A stretch of DNA of 64,000 nt from Streptomyces mirabilis (GTDB lineage: Bacteria > Actinomycetota > Actinomycetes > Streptomycetales > Streptomycetaceae), in contig NZ_JBCJKP010000001.1 in assembly GCF_039503195.1 (NCBI RefSeq), positions 8,122,001 to 8,186,000 of the forward strand, read 5' to 3'. Within the stretch, counting starts at the first letter, position 1; the number at the start of each line of letters is the position of its first letter. The position numbers and the translations under genes were made by a program. Below the pieces are notes generated by a model that worked only from the letters and a program-made list of their open reading frames with translations, searched no databases and had not been told where the DNA came from. Of this stretch, positions 20,386 to 30,190 are shown piece by piece.

Positions 20386-22562
20386 GTGACGTGGCTGCGG
20401 GCCTTCGGAGAGGTCGTGCGATCCGGGCTCACGATCGAGGAGACGCGGCTGGAGCCCCTGCTCGCGCTGCGCACGGCCGCTGGGGTGGCGATCGTCGTCG
20501 GGCCGGCGCTGTGGCTCGTCTCCCCTGCGTATGCCGCGTCCGCCGCCCTCGGTGCCTACTCCGCGGGTGGGGCCACCTTCCAACGCACCTGGCGTCCACG
20601 CAAGGTGATCGCGCTCGGCGCGGGCGCGGGTCTGGCGCTCAGCACCTTCGTGGGCTACCTGGCCGCGGGGCGACTCGTGACGTTCCTCCCGTTGCTGGCC
20701 GTATGGGCCTTCGCCGCGGGGATGGCGTGGGCCGTCGGATCGACCGCTGGGATCGTCGCAGCGACGACGGTCGGCAGCATGCTGGTGACCATCACCTTGC
20801 CCACGAGCGTCGGGCGAGCCCTGGAGCACGCCGGGGTCATCGCGCTCGGGGGCGTGGTGCAAGCCGTGCTGATCCTGCTGTTCCCGATCCGGCGTTGGGG
20901 AGCGCATCGTGACGCGCTCGCCGACGCCCTGGCCGCCGTGGCGGACTACGCCCGCCGGTTGCGGCACGACCCGACCGCCCCGTTCGACCCGGAGCCGTTG
21001 ATGACGGCCCGGGACGCGGCCGCCGTGACGCCGTCACAGGCCCGCACCCGTCCCCCGTCCTGCACGGCCCCCGAGGACTCGCCGAGCGCATTCGGCCGGT
21101 CGTCGCCGCGCTCGCCGACCCGGACGTCGGCGCCCCGGCGGAGGGACCCGGGCGGGACCGCGCGCGGGAGTTGCTCGACGCGGCCGCCGACGTCCTGGAT
21201 GCGGCCGCTCGTTCGATCCGCCGGGGCACTCCCGCCGAGGTGCGGCCCGGGAGCACGGACGTCCTGCGTGTCGACGAGGAGCACGAGGTGCTGGAGGGCC
21301 CCGCGCGGCAGGCCGCCGAGCGGCTCGTGGAACTGATCGGCGAGGCGTTGGAGATCGCCGGGAGCGGCAGCGTCTCCGGGAGGACGCACACCCCGCCCGG
21401 CTCGACGAGTGCCCAGTTCCTGCTGCGCCCGACAATGTTCCGGCTGGTCCCGGTCGTCGTCCGGGCGGTCCGCCGTGAGCTCCGCCGGGACTCGCCCGTG
21501 TTCCGGCACGCCGTCCGGCTGGCGGCGGTGGCCACGCTCGGCTACCTGATCGCCGCCCGGCTACCCCTGGGCCACGGCTACTGGGCGCCCATCACCTCGG
21601 TGATGGTGATGCGGCCGGACTTCCACCGGACGTACGCGCGCGCGGTGGCCCGTCTCGCCGGGACCCTGGCGGGGGTCGCGCTCGCCACCGGGATGGTGCG
21701 GGCCCTGGGCCCGGACGCCCATGTGTTCGGCGCGCTGGCGGTGGTCTCGGCGGGCCTGTCGTACACGCTGAACCGTACCGGCTACGCCTACTCCCAGTGC
21801 TTCACTGCCGCGTACGTCGTCTTCCTGCTCGGCATGGGCGGCCAGGCATGGGAGCAGACGGTCCCGGAGCGGGTGGTGCTCACCCTGCTGGGCGGGGCCT
21901 TGGCAATGCTGGCGTACGTGGTGTTCCCCGCATGGGAGACACCCCGGCTGCCGGGCCGGCTTGCGGACTGGCTCGCCGCCACCGGCCGCTACGCGGCCGC
22001 GGTGCTCCGCAGCTACGCCGAACCGACCCGGGAGCATCACGCCGACATGCGCAGGGCACTGCTGGCGAGCAGGGAGGCACGTGCCGCCTGGCAGGAGGCA
22101 TACGACCGGGCAAGGCAGGAACCGGTCCGCCCCAGGGGTCTGACGTCGCGCGAGGCGCAGGAGGCGCAGGAGGCGCTCGAGGGGTTCGGCCGGGCGGCGA
22201 TGCTCATGGAGAGCCACGTCCCGCGGGCCGACAGCCGTTTCGCCCCCGAGGCGGAGCGGTTCGCCGAGGCCCTGGAGGCGGACACCGCGCAGGCGGCAGT
22301 CGACGTGCGCGAGCACAGGGATCCGGACTGGGGGCGCGTGGAGGAGGCGCTCCACGCGTGGGAGGGCGCCGCCGCCGGGGACCGGAGCCCGGTGGTGCGG
22401 CGCGGGGCGGAACTGCAGAAGCAAGCCTTGGAGGACCTCGCGACGGCCGTGAGCCGCACACCCCTGGAACGGGACGTCGGCTCCGCTCGCGAGGAGCAGC
22501 GGGTGCTGGCTGCCGTGGAGGCGGAAGGTGACGGATCAGGACCCGCGCACCGGGGTGGGTGA
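20386..22562 (+). pseudogene. FUSC-family membrane transporter, frameshifted once
   Basis: Two frames together encode one aromatic-acid-exporter-like (FUSC) protein of about 725 residues. The first (GTG 20386) gives an N-terminal bundle of about six membrane helices. The second carries the conserved FUSC block (GHGYWAPITSVMVMRPDF) and more helices, then a helical cytoplasmic tail. The frame changes at the five-C run 21052-21056: one more C would give ...RTRPPVLHGPRGLAERI and restore the reading frame. Everything else is intact, so this is either a very recent mutation or a sequencing error. Function if intact: efflux of small aromatic or other toxic solutes. Confidence 0.8.
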
Positions 22563-22968
22563 CGGCTCCGGCGACGGGGAGCGCCGCGCCTCCTGGAGCG
22601 GGAAGTAGTCTCCCGGCCGCGTCGAGCGCCGCCACACGTACGCCGCTGTCGCCATCACGAGGATCAGCCCCGCCAGGATGAGCAGTTCGATCCCCTCGAC
22701 GTTCCGGAGAGAGACCGTCTCCTCGCGGTACGGACCCTGCACCGACCTGATGACGTCGTGAACGACCCCGACGAGGTCTGGTTCCTGATGGTGAGGCGGA
22801 CGGTGTGGAGCAGCTCGGCCACGATGAACAGCACAAGGCCGTTGTCCAGGTCAGGAGCCCCGCGAGCAGTACGAGGAGCGCCGCGACGACGAGGTGGATG
22901 CCGTCCTCGATGAGCTGCAGGAGGCCCTGTACCCGGCCGCCCTCGATCTTCGGGGGAATGGGTCGCAC
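22536..22968 (-). pseudogene. PsiE-like small membrane protein, two frameshifts
   Basis: Three frames are needed to read the protein. It starts at GTG 22968 (RPIPPKIEGGRVQ, then EDGIHLVVAALLVLLAGLL), changes frame at DLDNGLVLFIVAELLHTVRL, and changes again at VGVVHDVIRSVQGPYREE, ending in a helix (IELLILAGLILVMATAAYVW) and a basic tail. The pattern of four helices with an LLHTVR motif resembles the phosphate-starvation-inducible PsiE family. It converges with, and overlaps by 27 bases, the end of the FUSC gene. Confidence 0.6.
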
Positions 22969-23159
22969 AGTCAGCGTGCCAGGGGTGCCCCGGTCCGCAG
23001 GCGCGTCGTGCTGCCGAACGGGTGGACGGGCGGATCCCTCCCAGTGTGTAGGGGCTGAACTTCGGCGCCGTCGTGGGCGCGCTGCCCAGCACGGGCACCG
23101 CGACTTCTCCTCGGTGCGGAGTGTGATGCCGAGCCAGGACGAGGTGGTGACGGACGCTA

Positions 23160-23334
23160 GTGGCCTTCACCGCCACCGGCGAACGGCTGGTGGGCCGGCG
23201 TGCCCGCCGCCAGTCGATCCTCAACCCCAAGGGCACCATCACCTCCGCGAAACGATTCGTCGGCCGCCGCTACACCACGAGACGGTCCTCGTCCTCGACC
23301 TCGGCGGCGCCACGTTCGACGTGAGCAGGCGGTG
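23160..23334 (+). pseudogene. Deleted fragment of a second dnaK
   Basis: The + strand reads [18 protein letters not shown], then [17 protein letters not shown], which aligns with DnaK residues near 40-80. It then jumps, after a deletion of over 100 residues and a frame change, to [17 protein letters not shown], which aligns near 185-200. A stop follows. It differs from the intact dnaK of this window ([18 protein letters not shown]), so it is an old paralogous relic rather than a fresh duplicate. Confidence 0.75.
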
Positions 23335-23578
23335 ACATGCGCGAGGCAATCACCCGATGGAGCAGCCGAGTTGAACTGGACCGGCTCGGACACGTACAAC
23401 AAGGACACCAGGGCCTCCCCGCACTGCTCGGTCGGATTCGCCTCCCCGAGCTACCGAGAAGCCCTGTCTCCATGCGCGTACAACGGGAAGATCACCTCGG
23501 TGGGAACCTGTTGGAACCGCACGTTCCATGATCGGTTGAGATACGGCTTTCCTGTGGGCGCGTGCTAGGAGCCCAGCA
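23335..23578. other. Intergenic stretch, nothing recognised
   Basis: Between the dnaK relic and the phosphatase stop codon. Short frames exist on both strands, but none resembles a known family. Confidence 0.4.
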
Positions 23579-25639
23579 CTAGGGCCGGGGCCAGTGTCGG
23601 GCTCGGGCGATGAGTACGGCGACGTCGTCGTGGTCGTCCGGATCGCGCAGTGTGTCCAGGAGCCGGTCGCAGGTTTCTTCCGAGGATCGGTCGGGTCTGT
23701 GGAGCAGTTGGAGGAGGAGGTCCAGGCGCTCGTCGATGGCGTGGTGGCGGGTCTCGACCAAGCCGTCGGTGTAGAGGACCAGTTGGTCGCCGGGGGCCAG
23801 GCCGATGGTGGTGACTTCGAAGGCGACACCGCCGACCCCGAGGGGTGCGCCGGTGGGCAGCTCGAGCAGTTCGGGGGGCTCGCCTGTGCGCATCAGCACG
23901 GGGGGCAGGTGTCCGGCGACAGCGATGTGGCACAGGGCGCGGTGCGGGTCGTAGATGGCGTAGGCGCAGGTGGCGTACTGCTCCAGGTCAGCGGTGATCT
24001 TGTCGAGGTGGTGCAGCAGCTCGGTGGGTGGGAGATTGAGGTCGGCCAGGGTGGAGGTGGCGGTGCGCAGGCGTCCCATGGTGGTGGCGGCGCTGATGCC
24101 GCTGCCCATCACATCGCCGACGACCAGCGCGGTCTTGTCTTCCGCGAGGGGGATGACATCGAACCAGTCGCCACCGACTTCGATGGTCGTCCCGGCGGGC
24201 CGATATCGGGAGGCGATGTCCAGGCCCGCCTGCTGCGGTGGGAGGTTCGGCAGCAGGCTGCGCTGGAGGGTGACCGCGGTGTTGCGTGCGCCTTGGTACA
24301 GACGGGCGTTGTCGATGCAGACTGCGGCTCGGTCGGCCAGTTCACCGGCCAGGAGGAGGTCGTCGTTGTCGAAAGGCAGCGGGTTGCGGGCGCGGGTGAG
24401 GCCCAGGGTGCCGAGCACCTCGCCACGGGCGATCAGGGGCGTCAAGAGATAGCTGTGGACGTCGGCGCGGGCCAGGATGGCGGCGGCCTCGGCGTCACGG
24501 GCGATACGGGCCAGGTCCCGCTCCCCGACGTGGGGTATCAGAATGGGGCGGCTGGTCCGCACGCACTGAGTGGCCAGGCGCTCCGCGCCGTAGCTGGCGA
24601 GGTGGCCGGCAGGGTCGGCGGCGCGGACGGCCTCGGTGGGGTACGCGGCTTTCACGGCGAGGGCGCGGAAGAGTGCCCGGCCTGCGCCGGGTGCCGTCGG
24701 GTGGCGGTCGTTCAGGATGGAATCCAGGATGTCCACCGCCGCCACGTCGGCGAGCTCGGGGACGGTGACGTCGGCCAGCTCGCGGGCGGTCTGTTCCACG
24801 TCCAAGGTGGTGCCGATACGGGCGGAGCCGTCGGCGATCAGGACCAAGCGCTGCCGGGCGCGGTGCCGATCGGTGACATCCACCAACACGATGGCTACCC
24901 CCAGTACCCGCCCGCCGGGACCATCGAGCCGGTAGTAGGAGGCTGACCAGGCGTGATCGTTGTCGGGGTCGGCGGGAGTGCGCCCCACACTGTGCTGGTC
25001 GATCAGGGGCTCTCCGGACGTGAGGACATGCCGCAGAGCGGCCTCGATCGCATCGACCTCCAGGAAGGGCAGGGCCTCGCGGACCGGCCGCCCGAGGTGG
25101 TCCGCGGCAGGGACGCCGTTGATCTGCGCCAGCGCCGGGTTGACGGCCACGTACCGCAGGTCGGTGTCCAAGACGGCCAGCCCGACCGGGGACTGCGAGA
25201 CCAGCCGCGTGGACAGGGCCACGTCCCGTTCCACCTGGCGCAGGGCCGCCTCGTCGGTGGCGATGCCCAGGGCATAGAAGTCACCCCGGTCGTCCAGCAG
25301 CCGCATGTTGCGGAACTCCACCAGCCGGGTACTGCCGTCCTTGTGCCGGACAGGGAAGGCGCCGGCCCATCCCTGTCCCGTCCGCATGACCTCGCTGAAC
25401 AGCCTGATCATCAGCTCCACGTGCTGCTCATGGACCAGCAGCCGCGCCGCGTACTGGCCAAGCGCCTCCTGCGAGGTGTAGCCGAACAGCTCCTCGGCCT
25501 GCGGGCTCCACAGCACGATCCGTCCCTCGGCATCCAGCAGCACAGCCGCGACACTGAGCAGATCCAGCAACTCACGCGGCTGTCTCGGCCCGGAACCCGG
25601 CTGGTCACCCTCGGCACCGAAGGGATCGGCTGTCCTCAT
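23579..25639 (-). CDS. PAS-PAS-GAF-PP2C (SpoIIE-type) phosphatase
   Basis: 686 residues. Two PAS domains (about 25-130 and 140-255; AVLLDAEGRIVLWSPQAEELFGY and AVLDTDLRYVAVNPALAQING) are followed by a GAF domain (about 275-435) and a PP2C-like phosphatase (about 460-680). The latter shows GGDWFDVIPL, GDVMGSG, AVAGHLPPVL and a DDVAVL end, with the metal-binding aspartates in place. Such proteins dephosphorylate anti-sigma-factor antagonists (STAS proteins) in response to sensed signals; a STAS gene lies 3 kb away. The ATG at 25639 is preceded by GGAGGGAG; a longer open frame upstream is not homologous. Confidence 0.93.
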   Translation of the reverse strand: MRTADPFGAEGDQPGSGPRQPRELLDLLSVAAVLLDAEGRIVLWSPQAEELFGYTSQEALGQYAARLLVHEQHVELMIRLFSEVMRTGQGWAGAFPVRHKDGSTRLVEFRNMRLLDDRGDFYALGIATDEAALRQVERDVALSTRLVSQSPVGLAVLDTDLRYVAVNPALAQINGVPAADHLGRPVREALPFLEVDAIEAALRHVLTSGEPLIDQHSVGRTPADPDNDHAWSASYYRLDGPGGRVLGVAIVLVDVTDRHRARQRLVLIADGSARIGTTLDVEQTARELADVTVPELADVAAVDILDSILNDRHPTAPGAGRALFRALAVKAAYPTEAVRAADPAGHLASYGAERLATQCVRTSRPILIPHVGERDLARIARDAEAAAILARADVHSYLLTPLIARGEVLGTLGLTRARNPLPFDNDDLLLAGELADRAAVCIDNARLYQGARNTAVTLQRSLLPNLPPQQAGLDIASRYRPAGTTIEVGGDWFDVIPLAEDKTALVVGDVMGSGISAATTMGRLRTATSTLADLNLPPTELLHHLDKITADLEQYATCAYAIYDPHRALCHIAVAGHLPPVLMRTGEPPELLELPTGAPLGVGGVAFEVTTIGLAPGDQLVLYTDGLVETRHHAIDERLDLLLQLLHRPDRSSEETCDRLLDTLRDPDDHDDVAVLIARARHWPRP

Positions 25640-26003
25640 CCAAGCACTCCCTCCGCCTGCCAGCGCGACACGCCGCCCTGCGCCGGCTTCACGCTGTGGC
25701 CGGTGTCCCCTGCACCTCGCAGTGCTTCCATGGTCCCCCGGATCTGGGCGGCCGCGCGGTCGTCCGGGACCCCCAGGCACCGAGTACGACGGCCTCACCC
25801 GGCAGCGGGCACCGTGCCTTCGCCGAAGAGCGCGACATCGGCCACGGTGACGTCCAGGCGCGGCCGGACGAATCGAGCGGGTGCCCCGGGCGCCGCGGTC
25901 GAACTCAGGCGTCAACGACGTCGTTGAGCCGTACCCCTGGTGTGGAAGGCTGGCAGTCGGCGGGAACAAGCGAGCACAGAACCGATGGAGCGGGGAGAAC
26001 GTG
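25640..26003. other. Divergent intergenic region between phosphatase and phoU genes
   Basis: No intact gene. A short minus-strand stretch near 25800-25880 (RFVRPRLDVTVADVALFGEG) looks protein-like but ends at a stop and was not identified. The region must hold promoters for both flanking genes. Confidence 0.4.
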
Positions 26004-26666
26004 ATGCGGGACGCTTATCACGAGGAGTTGGACTCGATCAGTGACGGTCTGGTGGAGATGGCGAGGCTGGTCGGCTCGGCGATCGGCCGGGCCACGACCG
26101 CCCTCCTCGATGCCGACCTCTCGCTTGCCGAGAGCGTCATCTCGGCCGACTCGAGGGTCGATGACCTGCAGCGCGACCTGGAAGACCGGGCGATTGCGAT
26201 CCTGGCGCGGCAGCAGCCGGTCGCCACGGACCTGCGGGTCGTCGTCACCTCGCTGCGGATGAGCGCGGACCTGGAGCGTTCGGGCGACCTGGCCGAGCAC
26301 GTGGCCAAGCTGGCCCGGCTGCGCTTCCCCAAGTTCGCGGTACCCGGCGACCTGCACCGTACGATCCTGGAGATGGGCCAGCTCGCGCAGCGCCTGATGG
26401 CGCAGGCCGCAGAAGTGATCACCACCAAGGACGTCGATGCGGCCCTCCGGCTGGAGGAGGACGACGACCGGATGGACGAGCTGCACCGCACGCTTTTCCA
26501 GCATCTGATGGACGACCGCTGGAAGCACGGCGTCGAGACGGCCGTCGACGTCACGCTGGTCGGCCGCTACTACGAACGGTTCGCCGACCATGCCGTGTCG
26601 GTCGCCCGTCGAGTGGTCTACCTGGTCACCGGCGAGCTGACCACAGACGCGTCCATCACCCCGTGA
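26004..26666 (+). CDS. phoU: Phosphate signalling protein PhoU
   Basis: 220 residues made of two PhoU three-helix bundles. Metal-binding-type acidic motifs (ERSGDLAEHVAKLARL near 90, ERFADHAVSVARRVVYL near 190) are visible. PhoU restrains the Pst transporter and the PhoR/PhoP system when phosphate is ample. The ATG follows GGGGAGAACGTG; a GTG one codon earlier is an alternative. No pst genes are nearby, so this is probably an extra copy. Confidence 0.95.
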   Translation: MRDAYHEELDSISDGLVEMARLVGSAIGRATTALLDADLSLAESVISADSRVDDLQRDLEDRAIAILARQQPVATDLRVVVTSLRMSADLERSGDLAEHVAKLARLRFPKFAVPGDLHRTILEMGQLAQRLMAQAAEVITTKDVDAALRLEEDDDRMDELHRTLFQHLMDDRWKHGVETAVDVTLVGRYYERFADHAVSVARRVVYLVTGELTTDASITP

Positions 26667-26750
26667 ACCCGGCCTACGACGACTCGGCCCCCTACACGCG
26701 GCGAGCCGGCGCGACCTGGGGCATCCTGCCGATGGACTGGTCACCGGCCG

Positions 26751-27362
26751 TCAGAGGGGCTGGGTGAAGCGCCACAGGCGGCAGGGTACGTCCTCTGCGT
26801 CGAAGGTGTGGACCTCGTCGAGTGTCCAGCTGTCCATGCTGACCAGGTCGCGGGGGAAGAAGTGCACCGCGAAGCCGCCGTGCTCAATGATGCCGTCTCC
26901 GTGGGCGGCGCCGGTGTCGTAGAAGGTGTCACGGTTGCGGCAGGCGGTGTAGAGGAAGGTCCCGCCAGGACGCAGGACGCGGCGAACCTCACCGACCAGC
27001 GTCTGGATCTCCTTCGTGGACAGGGCCATGCACGTACACGCCGATGTTGTCGCGCCGTTGGCGAAGGTGACCGCGGCGACTTCCCATGGCCTCGGGCCGC
27101 CTTCATCCACGCGCGTTGCCTCGTACGGCGTGCCGCCGTGTTGGCGCAGGTCGGCGGTGAGCGCCAGCAGGTACTTGCGGGAATGGAACTGGGCCTGCCT
27201 GCTCATCCGAACCGCGCCGGCGATGGCGAAGGGCAACTCGGTCTCGGTCATGAACTCGGCGGACAGACCCGTGTCACGTGCGGCTTCGGCCGGCCTGAAC
27301 ATCGACGTTCCCTGGATCCTTTGGGTCGCCGAGATCGCCGGGGCTGGTGACCCTGTGCCCAA
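26751..27362 (-). pseudogene. Chimeric remnant: FAD oxidoreductase fragment joined to methyltransferase C-terminus
   Basis: One open frame of 203 codons mixes two unrelated genes. The first part (AARDTGLSAEFMTETELPF, then AIAGAVRMSRQAQFHSRKYL) matches the middle of DAO-type FAD-dependent oxidoreductases. The second (MALSTKEIQTLVGEVRRVLR, then GGTFLYTACRNRD and DGIIEHGGFAVHFFPRDLV) is the C-terminal half of a class I SAM-dependent methyltransferase, lacking the SAM-binding GxGxG part. The join is around 27030-27060. A deletion that fused two decayed genes is the simplest reading; expression is doubtful. Confidence 0.7.
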
Positions 27363-27522
27363 TGGTTACGGCGGCGTGAGAGTGGGGGGATACGGCCCTC
27401 CTCTCATCTTTGTGTGGTCCATGGCCCGAAGCGCCTGCCGTCACGATCACCGCTTGGCGCCTTTCCTGACCGCGTGAGTCGAGCGGAACCGCTGCACGGT
27501 GCAAACGAGCAGCTACTCGCGT

Positions 27523-27864
27523 TCACGCACGGCGTCTGTCGAGGCCGAGCTGGTGCTCCAGCTGGCTGTGAATCTCGGTGGGCAGTCGGCCTGTTCGCGC
27601 CCAGTCGACGATCAGTTCGGCCACGTGCCGCAACTTGATGTTGGTGTTCTGGGAGGTGCTCCGCAGCACGTCCCAGCCCTGGTCGGGGGTCAGCTGTCCT
27701 ACTGCCAGGATGACCCCGATGGCCTGATCGACAACGGCGTGCGAGCGCACTGCCTCTTTGAGTTGGAGGTTTTCGTCCTCCAGTCGCAGCACCGTGTCCA
27801 TGGAGGTCTCAGGGAGTGCGGGGAGCTGGGGGGGTTGCTGTGTCGTGTCCGCTTCGGACGTCAA
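27523..27864 (-). CDS. ANTAR domain protein
   Basis: 113 residues. A short N-terminal coiled coil (LRLEDENLQLKEAVRSHAVV, about 26-45) leads into an ANTAR domain (VVDQAIGVILAVGQLTPDQGWDVL), which usually binds RNA hairpins and prevents transcription termination. The start is a TTG with GGAGGCGACG in front. The partner sensor (often GAF or PAS) is not fused, so it may act with a separate sensor such as the PAS-GAF phosphatase nearby (inference). Confidence 0.88.
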   Translation of the reverse strand: MTSEADTTQQPPQLPALPETSMDTVLRLEDENLQLKEAVRSHAVVDQAIGVILAVGQLTPDQGWDVLRSTSQNTNIKLRHVAELIVDWARTGRLPTEIHSQLEHQLGLDRRRA

Positions 27865-28000
27865 CGTCGCCTCCGGGGTATCGGGAGTCCGGCGTCAGTT
27901 CGATTCATCTCATGCCCGGGAATGCGGCGCCGTCACGGCGGCTGCGCAAGCCGGTCCGGCGCTGCGGTGTGTCAGTCACCCGGGGGTCGTGCCGATGTCG

Positions 28001-28375
28001 TCACCGGTCACCTTCCGTTGTTCGTCCGTGCGGGGGTGTCGTCTGCAACTGCTGGTTCCGGCTGCCGTGTCCGGCGTCGTGCTGAGCAAGGAGGGCGAGG
28101 AGATCCGCCACCGTCGGCCCGGAGTCTGCCGGGTGCCGCAGGTTGGTCCCCTCTTCGATCCGGTACTCGTTGGAGCGTCCTTGGCGGGTGTGGGTGAGAT
28201 ACCCGTCCTCCTCCAAATCCGAAATGATCTTCTGGACGGCCCGCTCGGTGAGCTGGCATCGCGCGGCGATGTCGCGGATGCGGGTGGTGCGGTCCTCGGC
28301 GATCGCGGCCAGCACGCGGGCGTGATTGGTCAGGAACGTCCAGCCTGTATGTGACTCGGGTACTCCACGCATCAC
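28001..28375 (-). CDS. Winged helix-turn-helix transcriptional regulator
   Basis: 124 residues. A MarR/ArsR-like wHTH spans about 10-75: HARVLAAIAEDRTTRIRDIA, LTERAVQKIISDLEEDGYL, then the wing HTRQGRSNEYRIEE. A short Gln/Thr-rich tail follows. It probably represses its own gene and perhaps the divergent one, since a GTAT-N6-ATAC repeat lies between them. GAGGTG precedes the ATG. Confidence 0.85.
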   Translation of the reverse strand: MMRGVPESHTGWTFLTNHARVLAAIAEDRTTRIRDIAARCQLTERAVQKIISDLEEDGYLTHTRQGRSNEYRIEEGTNLRHPADSGPTVADLLALLAQHDAGHGSRNQQLQTTPPHGRTTEGDR

Positions 28376-28390
28376 CTCAGGATAGACGCA

Positions 28391-28404
28391 GTATTCACGT
28401 ATAC
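28391..28404. promoter_or_regulatory. Possible operator GTAT-N6-ATAC
   Basis: The sequence GTATTCACGTATAC is an imperfect palindrome 16 bases upstream of the wHTH start and about 100 bases before the divergent small gene. Position suggests an autoregulatory site. No experiment or second copy supports it. Confidence 0.35.
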
Positions 28405-28504
28405 GAAAGAGCGAAAAACTTTTCCGGTATCTCTTGACGGGTGAACGGTGGGGCGTGGACGCTTGCGGGGTCAGAGTCAGGTGGATGCCTAGGGAGCGGC
28501 GGCC

Positions 28505-28765
28505 ATGTCAGAGCGTGCGCCTTCTGTGCAGCCCGGCAGCGGTGAGAGGTCACCGCTCGCGTGGGCCACAGGCCACTACCCCCCGCGGGAGGGCACTGCG
28601 GCCGGCGAGGCCACGCAGGATGCGCGCACTGAACTCGCGTGCATGGACAACCTGGTGGACACGGTCCACGGAGATCCGCTGCCCGAGCCAGTGCAGCAGC
28701 AACTGACCGCCGGCGCTGTCGGCCTCGACACGCCGCTGGCCGAGCCCTGTGGCGTGAAGGGATGA
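28505..28765 (+). CDS. Small hypothetical protein coupled to a STAS gene
   Basis: 86 residues, not recognised. The frame has a clear G/C preference at third codon positions, and its stop overlaps the ATG of the STAS gene by four bases (ATGA), which suggests a real translated gene. The middle contains a short acidic segment (LACMDNLVDTVHGDPLPEPV). No membrane segment, cysteine cluster or catalytic motif is visible. It could act in the same partner-switching system as the STAS protein. Confidence 0.5.
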   Translation: MSERAPSVQPGSGERSPLAWATGHYPPREGTAAGEATQDARTELACMDNLVDTVHGDPLPEPVQQQLTAGAVGLDTPLAEPCGVKG

Positions 28766-29118
28766 CCACGATGGAGCCTCCAAGGCTGTCGGTCACCCGG
28801 TTCACCACCGCCGACGGCGTCGCCGTGCTGGCCTTGCGTGGCGAAGTCGACCTCACTACCGGCGCGGAGATCCAGCGCGCGCTCCTGGGTCCCGACGGCG
28901 AAGCCACCCGGCACACCGTGATGGACCTGAGTCAGGTGACCTTCATGGACTCCACCGGCATCAATGCCCTGATCGGGGCTCACCAGGCCGCCACTGCCAT
29001 CCAGGGCTGGGTGCGCGTGGCCGGCCCCACCCCCTACATCCTGCGCGTCCTTCAGCTCGTCGGCCTCGACACTGTGATGCCCTGCTATCCCACGCTCCAA
29101 CAGGCCCTGAGCGGCTAG
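28762..29118 (+). CDS. STAS domain anti-sigma factor antagonist
   Basis: 118 residues, one STAS domain. The phosphorylatable serine is in VTFMDSTGINALIGAH, and the first strand GVAVLALRGEVDLTTG is typical. When dephosphorylated by a SpoIIE-type phosphatase, such proteins capture anti-sigma kinases and free a sigma factor. Two SpoIIE-type genes, one intact and one broken, occur in this window. The gene overlaps the preceding small gene and is probably co-translated with it. Confidence 0.93.
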   Translation: MTTMEPPRLSVTRFTTADGVAVLALRGEVDLTTGAEIQRALLGPDGEATRHTVMDLSQVTFMDSTGINALIGAHQAATAIQGWVRVAGPTPYILRVLQLVGLDTVMPCYPTLQQALSG

Positions 29119-29696
29119 AACATCGTTCCAGTCCCGGCGGCCCGAACCCACCGGCGGCCGTCGCTCCCCTCAACATCTGGAGGCCCCGTCGAGGTCGCCC
29201 GGACACCCTGGCCGGGCGGCTGCCCGCAGCACCGCCGACGATCAGGGCTGGCCGAGGTTCGCCCTTGGGCCAGGGTGTGGTCGGCCCACCTTGTGCCTCT
29301 GGAGCGGCTCCGTGTTCGCTCCGGCTCTCTGTTGCACACCGTGGAGGAATGTCTCGAGTGGGTGGCGCGCGCCCGACGGTCGCCCGGTGGCCGGCCCGAC
29401 TTCCCGTTTGGCGGGCCGTGAGTGATCGGCGTCGAGGGCTGCGTACCGCCGGCCGCTGCCGTTCACCGGGCGGTCGGCGTGGAGGGGCACGCCCGGCTTT
29501 GCCCGACGTGCCCCTCGCCCTGGCAGCGTTGATGAGATCCCGCCGACCCTCGGCCGCCTGGGTGAAGGTATCGAGCGCAACCTTCGTACGCGCGTTCAGA
29601 CGAACCAGCACGCCTCCTGGAACAGCACAGCGTCCGGTAAGGCACCGCGGGCTACGTCCGGATGCGCGGGGTGTGACTGCGGGCGACGCTTGCCGA
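29119..29696. other. Non-coding or decayed stretch
   Basis: No gene supported. A minus-strand piece near 29500-29640 (VLVRLNARTKVALDTFTQAA) looks protein-like but has no start, no ribosome site and no recognised family. Confidence 0.4.
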
Positions 29697-29903
29697 ATGG
29701 CCGAACGTTCCGTGATCGTTTGCCCGCCCACCAAGGGGGAGGGACGCCAAGTGCGCGTGGACGGGCAGCCCGTGGGGGCGGCCTGCAGTCTGAGTGGCTG
29801 GGCCGAGATCATGCGGCGGGCTGGCTGGGCTGGTAGGGATGAGATCGATGTGGCGGACTCACCGATCATCGAGTGGCGCGGCGGCGGCCCTGAGGTGTGG
29901 TGA
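29697..29903 (+). CDS. Small conserved hypothetical protein ending in WRGGGP motif
   Basis: 68 residues: SVIVCPPTKGEGRQVRVDGQ, then SLSGWAEIMRRAG, ending SPIIEWRGGGPEVW. The layout (two short strands, a helix with a MxxLRRAG-like pattern, and an acidic IEWRGGG end) matches a small family I recall from many Streptomyces genomes, of unknown function. G/C at third positions is high. A longer upstream frame is spurious; the ATG at 29697 begins the conserved part. Confidence 0.7.
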   Translation: MAERSVIVCPPTKGEGRQVRVDGQPVGAACSLSGWAEIMRRAGWAGRDEIDVADSPIIEWRGGGPEVW

Positions 29904-30190
29904 CGGCACGCTTGAATCTCCAGCGCCAGTTTGCGCCGAGGGCAGTGTTCCGTGAGACCGGCCCCCGATCATCGGGGCGTCCGTGAGAGACGCGGAAGCC
30001 CCGCCGTCTCACGCGGCCCCGGAGCAAGCTACGGCCGCCACTCGTGTCCTGGTGTATCGGTTGTCCTGCTGTGCAGTGCCAGGCGGTATGCACCCTGCTC
30101 CCCGCTTCCATGCGTCCCGGTACACCTTTTGCATGCCTGGACGGCAGAAGACCATCATTGCGGTATGCAGAAAATCTGTCATGGCTGGAG
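29904..30190. other. Intergenic stretch before the MerR promoter
   Basis: No gene seen. It contains a small CCCCGATNATCGGGG-type inverted repeat near 29965-29980, which may end transcription of the small gene. Confidence 0.4.
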
